Assembly (NCBI RefSeq): GCF_958295425.1
Contig: NC_081144.1
Span: forward strand, 10,353,186-10,417,185
Direction: 5' to 3'
DNA from: Solea solea
Lineage: Eukaryota > Chordata > Actinopteri > Pleuronectiformes > Soleidae
DNA length: 64,000 nucleotides
Position numbers and translations under genes: made by a program. Below are positions 57,736 through 64,000 of this stretch, piece by piece (within the stretch, counting starts at the first letter, position 1; each line of letters begins with the position of its first letter). Below the pieces are notes generated by a model that was given only the letters and a program-made list of their open reading frames with translations, did not search any database and was not told where the DNA came from.

Positions 57736-60700
57736 GATAAGACACATGTAGACAACTGTACATATAAATACATCAACCTAAGCATACATGCACATGTGCA
57801 CATGTGCACATGTGCACACACACACACACACACACAGAGTTATAAATAGTAGTTATACATACAATACTGGTGTGTGTGTGTGTGTGTGTGTACAATACAC
57901 TACATTAAGTTTACAACCAATAATTACTGGGCCAATTACAAAACAGCGGACTAATACAATTATTTAAAGGGCCACTTCACCCAAAGGAATATACCGTTTT
58001 TTGTTGTTGTTGTTGTTTTTTTTTTAACTAATTTCCAGAGATAAATGTGTTATTTGATCATCAGACAGTGGATCTGAGAGGCATGTCTCATTCCCACAAC
58101 AACACAGGAAGCTGGGATTTAAAAAAACATGAATAAAATTGAGTTTTGAGTGCAAGTTTTACGAGTGAAAGATCTGAAGAAATAAAAATAAATTGGTCAA
58201 ATTCAATCCAACTCTGTACTATAATGTGAGTTAAACAAACACAGCAGCATCATAATGATTCTAAGTGTATTCTTCATTTGACCAAGTGGGGAAACAAATG
58301 GGTGAAACAGCCCTTTAAATGTCCAAAGAAACTAACTTAACCCTAAACTAATGGCCTAGCAGTTCCACTCCTCTGATCTCAGTATATGTCATCCTGTCAT
58401 AATGAGCATGTGAATGAGTTATGGAACAAACATGACAACATGAACACATTATGCCTCTGGCCACACAGTTGAAAGTCCACGATTTTTTTCTGAGCAATTA
58501 TCTCAACAATTATTTGTGTTTTTTTTAGACCAGTAGATAAGCCACGTGGTGGTGCAGTGGGTGGCAATATTGCCTTACAGCAAAAAGAGCCACCATGTGC
58601 GTGTGAGTTTTCTCCGGTACTCCAGTTTTCTCCCACAGCCCAAAAAGATGCCGTCTAATAGGTGTAAATGTGAGAGTGAATGGTTTCATGAGACTGACAT
58701 CAGTGTGGACAGTCTGGGAAAAAAATGAAGCAACAGCCAGGGTGTAAAACAAAAAAGTGTCACACCTTGCATAAGAAAACACTTTCAAAACTTTGTAGTT
58801 CCCTTAGTTAAAGTGTTCAAATCTCTGAGACACAAGGTCTGAGGTTGAGCAACGTTTGTGTAACAGTTTAAAGTGATAAACTAGAGATGATTGTGTACAA
58901 CGACAAAAGCCTTAATTCTGCAATCCTTGGAGAGTGTGACTTGTTTGAAGCAAAGATTATGAACACACAGTTTGTGAAGAAACACACGGCATCAAAGTGT
59001 AACGTAGAGATGCAACAACGACAACAACGTACCTCTTTCGGTGACAATATGGAAATATAGTCTTCATATATGGAACGGGCTTTCTCCTCGACGGCACTCT
59101 TGTTCATTTCCTGTTTGAGATCTTCACAGGCCAACCAGAACAGCATGTTCTCTTCACTGTACTCTGTCCGCAGGAACTCTCGGAAGATATTCCGGCCTGC
59201 CGGGTTCCTCATCAGCTTGTCAAAGGACTGAGACCAGAGCCGAATTTCTTCCACTGAGGGTTTGGTGCTGCAGAAAGTGGAGTGGGAAAAGATGCTTTTA
59301 TGGATTCGAGTACACAGACACCAGAAAACACCAGAAAATGTGTATTTTCAGAACAGAAAAACTGCTTTTATAGGTTTAAGAGTCAAGTATTTAGTGACAC
59401 ATAACCTTACACAAGACTGCCCTGCAATGAAACGTACATATAGGTCGTATGCAGGAATTACGACCTATATTTATGTTTTCAAAACCAGCACCACCTAGCG
59501 GTTGTATACATGACATCAACCACTTCCACCTATCTAGAAGCTTCGCTGATTTCGCCACCGGCAGTCCGCTCAGTGGCGAGAGCACTGCGCCTGAGTGCAG
59601 TCAGCAAGGTTCGATTCCTAACTATACCACCGTTTTAATATTTTTTTTAATTTTGACTGCCTAACTCTGTCTTTTTTGCCCTAACCCTAACCTCAGTAAC
59701 ACCTGTGTGTATTCGAGTTGAAAAATACTAGTAAAAACATACCTTTACGTCGTATTCAGGGGTTGAGAAGAAAATTACCCATAATTATGTTTCAGAAAAC
59801 GACCCATAGTTACGTTTCAGAAAACGAACCATAGTTACGTTTCAAAAAACGACCCATAATTACGTTTCAGAAAACGACCCATAGTTACGTTTCAGAAAAC
59901 CACCCATAGTTACGTTTCAGAAAACCACCCATAGTTACGTTTCAGAAAACCACCCATAGTTACTTTTCAGAAAACCACCCATAGTTACGTTTCAGAAAAC
60001 CACCCATAGTTACGTTTCAGAAAACGACCCACAGTTACGTTTCAAAAAACGACCCATAGTTACGTTTCAGAAAACCACCCATAGTTACGTTTCAGAAAAC
60101 CACCCATAGTTACTTTCAGAAAACCACCCATAGTTACGTTTCAGAAAACCACCCATAGTTACGTTTCAGAAAACGACCCACAGTTACGTTTCAAAAAACG
60201 ACCCATAGTTACGTTTCAGAAAACCACCCATAGTTACTTTCAGAAAACCACCCATAGTTACGTTTCAGAAAACCACCCATAGTTACGTTTCAAAAAACGA
60301 CCCATAGTTACGTTTCAGAAAACGACCCAGAGTTACGTTTCAGGGGTTGGAGAAAACGACCTATATGTACATTTCAGTTGGAGGACAGGTTGCCTTACAC
60401 TTGTCCTACTATTTCATGTTGACAAATATCTGCTGTTAAAAAGGTTTCTTCAAGACACGCTTGAGCCTTACACACGCATGTTGTGCTCACATCTCCTCTC
60501 TCACATGTTGAATGACTAAATAAAGTTAAACTCGTCGACAGCTTGCTCATATATAAGACCAACTTTCAGTCACATCATTCCAATCCAAACCCAGATGGCC
60601 GCTGAATTTGACAGACATAAAAACAACAAATCTCACAACTTTGCACAGTGCTGTCTGTTACACAAACAAAAATCACGGTTCAAAGAGCTTGAAATGTACA

Positions 60701-61234
60701 CACGATATGACACATTTTTATTCCCACATTGATATAACATGTGCGTGTTGACCTAAACTGAATCAAACCATCATGGGGGACAGTTATTTTTGTGAGGCCA
60801 CTGTGGTCTTGACCTTTGGCCACCGACATCTTTATCAGTTAATCCATGAGTCCACCTCAACATTTGTGCCAAATTTGAAAAGATTCTCTTGAAGAACAAA
60901 TAAAAAAAGGCCCAAAACATATGAACATTAAGACACAAAAACATAAAGGGACTGCCTCAAGATTTAGTTAAGATATTGTATTCACCAGAATGGGACGGTC
61001 ACTCAACCAATTACATTTTGATGCTGTATTTTCACATGCTGAATTGCTATTTTGTCTTATTGAATTATACTTTTCTCAATTCCTGTGTGTCTGTGCGTGT
61101 ATGTGTGTGTCACAGTGGGACAAGGAAAGTACCACAGATAATCTTTCTGTGGGATTTGATTTGATTTGACAACAAAACACACAAATATCATCACATTCCG
61201 CAAACAAACAAACAAACAAATGAGTCTGTCAGTC

Positions 61235-61267
<33 letters not shown>

Positions 61268-62613
61268 CGCTCTGCACACTTACCAAGGTTCACAGTTTGG
61301 TATGGTTTCCATCTTGGTGCCCTGTGATAGTCCCTTCCTCTTCTGCCGCCTACGTCTCTCCTCTTCATTCCTGATGGTGAGACTGACATGATAAGACGGC
61401 TTTCAGACAGGGAACACACACACACACATGCACACTAACAGCTGACAGATGAGTAATTGCTTTCAGAATTATACATTTTTACTATACTGTGACATTTCGG
61501 ACCCTAATATTTTTTTAAATTTTCTATATGGTTCCTTTTTTCTTAGTTAATAAGTTATGATATAATTGGCTATATATATGTATATTGTTTTTTGTTTTTT
61601 TTAATTCTATACAACTTTTGATATCTTTGTGTCACTTAAGTGAGACATTTTATAAGCACAGTATCCAATATTTTAATTATCAAGTGCACGTTTCCTTTAG
61701 ACATTTTTGTGACTGTTAATGGCAAAGGCCAAAGGCATTATGTTCAGAACACATTTAATGACACCAATATCAACTAACATGTCAGGGGTGGTCAAAAGGT
61801 GTCAACTACAGGTGTTGACACCTTTAAGTGTGAGCGTGTGAGCGTGTGTGAGTGTGTGTGTGTGTGAGTGAGGGAGCCCTATGAATAATTAGTTCTTTTG
61901 AAGGAACTGGAGAGACCTAATCACTAAGCAGCTGGCTGATTAAGACTCAGCCAGTAGTTCTTTCCTGTGTATTTTTTTTTGAATATAAATTAAAAGAAAG
62001 AAACAGCACTCATATCATTTCAAAACTGCATGTGTTGAGTTAAATCTTAGCTGTTTTATCAAAAAATATGATGTAAATATTCCCAGAAAGTTTTCACTCA
62101 CTGGAAGATGAAGTAAATGGGTGCATTACTCAGTTATAAGTTGCAGGATGTACTCAGATATTAATTCTAGTTCAAATATAATGTCCATTTAAATGTAGAA
62201 CCGGGCAATAATTAAAAACAAACAATATATCGTGACATAATATTCTTCAACGTTAATGTAACAAAGGTTCAATATACGTATCAGGGACGCACGATATTGG
62301 ACTTTTGCTTGATACCGTGATACAGATACCGTGATCCCTTCTAGTCATTAGTATTAGTATTAATTGTACTACTAAAACATACATTTGTAAACCCTTATTT
62401 CAAAACTTTAACGGCACGTTAGCCTGTGAACGTACAGTATGTCGGTTCACATGACTTGAGTGTGTGTGTTTAAGTCTCCTACCACGAGCAGCTGCAACAG
62501 CAGCACCAACAGAAGCAGCAGGCGTTAGGCCGCTGGGAATTCTGGGCAGTGGTCATGTCCCGCCCCCCTCCCGTCCCGCTCAGTGCCGAGGTCTCGCTGC
62601 GACCTCCACCCAT
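56256..62613 (-). CDS. rgs19: rgs19, regulator of G-protein signalling 19 (GAIP), 4 coding exons
   Basis: Exons 62613-62483, 61370-61284, 59267-59033 and 56444-56256 join in frame (phases 2, 2, 0) to 213 residues; human RGS19 is 217. RGS19 accelerates GTP hydrolysis by Gi/Go/Gz alpha subunits at membranes. Residues 30-44 form the cysteine string NACCFCWCCCCSCSW, the palmitoylation signature of the RZ subfamily (RGS17/19/20). The RGS domain spans about 88-205: SFDKLM, RTEYSEENMLFWLACEDL and HRDSYPRF, with predicted G-alpha contact residues E112/N113 and D188/S189/R192 all present. Linkage to tcea2 selects rgs19 among the RZ members. The start ATG at 62613 has an excellent context (GCCATGG), and its exon opens at 62655 after a polypyrimidine-CAG acceptor, so a non-coding first exon lies upstream. 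The C-terminus is TSSES. Introns: 56445-59032 (AT/CA microsatellites, a TTAA MITE and a SINE fragment), 59268-61283 (minisatellite), 61371-62482 (TG-rich). Confidence 0.96.
57277..57323. repeat. (TA)n microsatellite in rgs19 intron
   Basis: About 23 TA units with one CATA interruption. CA tracts follow at 57396-57420, 57502-57520 with (GA)n to 57542, 57703-57734 and 57817-57836, and a (GT)n at 57871-57890; an 8-bp ACATGTGC palindromic unit repeats at 57790-57816. Confidence 0.9.
57968..58314. mobile_element. TTAA-target MITE, copy 2 (347 bp)
   Basis: Termini AGGGCCACTTCACCC and, inverted, AGGGCTGTTTCACCC; TTAA at 57964-57967 and 58315-58318. Same family as 39901-40238, here with an internal TTG expansion near 58000. 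Lies in the rgs19 intron between exons 3 and 4. Confidence 0.85.
58538..58700 (+). mobile_element. degraded SINE fragment, plus orientation
   Basis: AGCCACGTGGTGGTGCAGTG, TTTTCTCCGGTACTCCAGTT and CCACAGCCCAAAAAGATGC are the head and core of the tRNA-headed SINE family seen at 38.4 kb, with deletions. Confidence 0.7.
59033..59267 (-). CDS. rgs19: rgs19 coding exon 3
   Basis: Residues 73-151, the first two thirds of the RGS domain (SVEEIRLWSQSFDKLM to ISILSPKE). Acceptor TTTCTGCAG; donor GAG|GTACGT. Confidence 0.96.
59565..59640 (+). mobile_element. tRNA-like SINE head next to the minisatellite
   Basis: GCTCAGTGGCGAGAGCACTG (A-box-like) and GGTTCGATTCC (B box) spaced as in a tRNA, ending ACCACC. 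The arms do not make an acceptor stem, so this is a SINE relic and not a tRNA gene. It is preceded by CACCACCTAGCGGTTG and followed by sequence resembling the 25-bp repeat. Confidence 0.55.
59778..60362. repeat. 25-bp minisatellite, about 23 copies, in rgs19 intron
   Basis: The monomer core CCCATAGTTACGTTTC plus AGAAAAC(G/C)A repeats every 25 bp. Variants include CACAG and CAGAG for CATAG, ACTTTT for ACGTTT, two 24-bp copies with ACTTTC, and CAAAAAAC for CAGAAAAC. They recur in the same order, showing amplification of multi-monomer blocks. The edges (ACGACCTATATTTATG at about 59461 and GACCTATATGTACATTTCAG at about 60357) look like the ancestral unit. Confidence 0.95.
61238..61266. repeat. 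(GT)n tract just 3' of rgs19 exon 2
   Basis: About 14 GT units on the plus strand, i.e. (CA)n in the transcript, 17 nt into the intron after the exon 2 donor. Confidence 0.9.
61284..61370 (-). CDS. rgs19: rgs19 coding exon 2
   Basis: Completes W44 and encodes 28 residues, NEEERRRRQKRKGLSQGTKM..., a basic linker after the Cys string, matching the place of the NQERRR linker in mammals. Acceptor CCATCAG|G; donor TG|GTAAGT. Confidence 0.92.
62483..62613 (-). CDS. rgs19: rgs19 coding exon 1
   Basis: Residues 1-43 plus two bases: a Gly/Ser/Thr-rich N-terminus and the Cys string. The exon extends 5' to 62655 as UTR. Donor TG|GTAGGA. Confidence 0.93.
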
Positions 62614-62655
62614 GGCCAGCTCGCCCCCTCGCTCGGCTGGGATTGGACCTGTATA

Positions 62656-64000
62656 CTGCACAGACAGAGAGACAGGGAGAGAGAGAGAGGCTAAACAGCT
62701 GGGTCATTCTGTGATTTTACAGATGATAAACTATCAATGCGAAAAAAAATGGATTGTACCCTTTTCATTGGAGGGGGGGGATGAACAAAAGATACGGTTA
62801 ATTGTGGAATTATTTTCTAGGAAGTCAAATTGAGATTAGAAGGTCTTTTATAAGCGATGCACGTCTTTGTTATATGAATGTTTACATATGATATTGCACT
62901 GAAAACAACAGCTGTCAACCATTGTGTGGCAAAGTTACGAACACAATCTCTGAAAAGCAAAAGCGGAAGTTCACGGAAATGCCACACTGACCCACTTATT
63001 ATTCATGAGTTAGTCCTCAAGTAACGGGACAATTTTTGGTAAAACCCCACAGTGTTTCCCACAGAATGACTTCATTCTACGATGGGTAACCACAACCATG
63101 ACTGGGGAAACTGCCCCATCACACTGCAAAGAACCTGAAAGTCGAAAGTTGTGTTGTTGTATCTGTAGAGCGGAGGCCATTCCTGATAGAAGCCTGGGAA
63201 AGTTCATCAAAATTTGCTGATTTTTTTTTTTTTTTTTTTAGCTCAGTCAGGATAAGACACGGTCACATGGACGAGAGAGATGGAAAAAAAAAGAAAAAAA
63301 GGTTTTTGGCTTAACAGCAAAAATGGAAAGCTTTAGAACAGGATCCTGAAAACAGTACATTCCAACATGTGTCTGAATATGGAGAAACCTGAGCTGCAAC
63401 AACACCGCTGCGTTAGACGGAGGCTAAAAATGCTCTTCATATGATTTGTTTACACTGATCATACTGCGATAGTACAGTTAATGTGACAATCAGAAGTGGG
63501 ACAGTGTTTGTCGGTGTTGAGTGACATTTTCTAGTTTTATGGTTAAAATACTCAAAGAAAGAGTGTGTCATTTTACTTCCAGTCCCATTCTGCTCTTTAC
63601 ACACGGTCTCTCTGTTCCCGGAGAATCCGGGTCTTTGTCACCAGAGAGGAGAGAGTTGGGAAAAACAGCTGTACAGTACATAGGTTTCTGTTTTTTGGTC
63701 TGTTTTTGGACTTTAAGACAAAAACAAATGTTATTTTAAATATGTTTTATACTGTTAAAAGTTTGTGTACAACTACAGTGTTTTTTTTCTACATTGAACT
63801 TTTTTTTGTTTTTCTTCATTTTAAATTGTTAATTCACTATTTTAACATGCAGCAAATTGTAAATAATTGCCAGATATTGAGGTTATTCTGGAAAAGTGAA
63901 AAAAAACACTTAACTCATAGGACATGTTCTGATCCTTTTATGGTTAAAATGGTGTTAAAGGGTTAAAATGTGGTGTGAAAGGTCGAATAAATAAATAGAC
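62656..64000. other. rgs19: rgs19 upstream intron/5' region
   Basis: The minus-strand polypyrimidine tract and CAG acceptor at 62690-62656 imply an intron here, so the promoter or first exon lies further right. Contains a T tract at 63221-63239 and an A-rich stretch at 63286-63300; no exon recognised. In human, RGS19 and OPRL1 are head to head; OPRL1 coding sequence is not visible here. Confidence 0.5.

Noticed and set aside
59778..60362. CRISPR-like array
   Set aside because: Monomers are directly adjacent without spacers, the DNA is vertebrate, and no cas genes exist; it is a minisatellite.
62656..64000. oprl1 coding sequence at the right edge
   Set aside because: Expected from human synteny, but no seven-transmembrane receptor frame is visible in the last 1.3 kb.

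Overview
The window is a piece of ray-finned (teleost) fish genome. It is AT-rich and intron-bearing, full of CA/TG and AT microsatellites, short non-autonomous DNA transposons and tRNA-headed SINEs. It carries three vertebrate genes whose order and orientation match human 20q13.33: SOX18 (minus), TCEA2 (plus), RGS19 (minus). OPRL1 would be expected just beyond the right edge. No prokaryotic, viral or plasmid gene was recognised.

Layout. 1-4,400: sox18 3' flank, no gene recognised. 4,618-8,315: sox18, a two-exon SoxF transcription factor on the minus strand (596 codons as reconstructed), with a compact TATA/GC/CCAAT promoter at 8,776-8,831. 8,850-40,900: about 32 kb of intergenic DNA with microsatellites, hAT-like and TTAA-type MITEs, a nested SINE, two perfect hairpins, a five-copy array of ETS-type CAGGAAGTG motifs (34.46-34.69 kb) and an isolated first-exon-like segment (37.43 kb). 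41,144-48,356: tcea2, ten coding exons encoding a 306-residue TFIIS. One of its introns is an AT-AC (U12-type) intron, and four of its 3' splice sites sit beside TG tracts. 48.7-49.5 kb: a SINE duplicated together with its flank. 52.8-56.25 kb: 3' flank or UTR of rgs19. 56,256-62,613: rgs19, four coding exons on the minus strand encoding 213 residues; one intron carries a 25-bp minisatellite of about 23 copies with higher-order structure.

The three genes do not form a pathway. sox18 is an endothelial/lymphatic transcription factor, tcea2 a transcript-cleavage factor for stalled RNA polymerase II, and rgs19 a palmitoylated GTPase-activating protein for Gi/Go alpha subunits. They are linked by ancient synteny. 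Exon boundaries were placed by hand from splice signals, reading frame and recalled family sequence; all three coding frames close without a leftover base. No alignment or database search was run.
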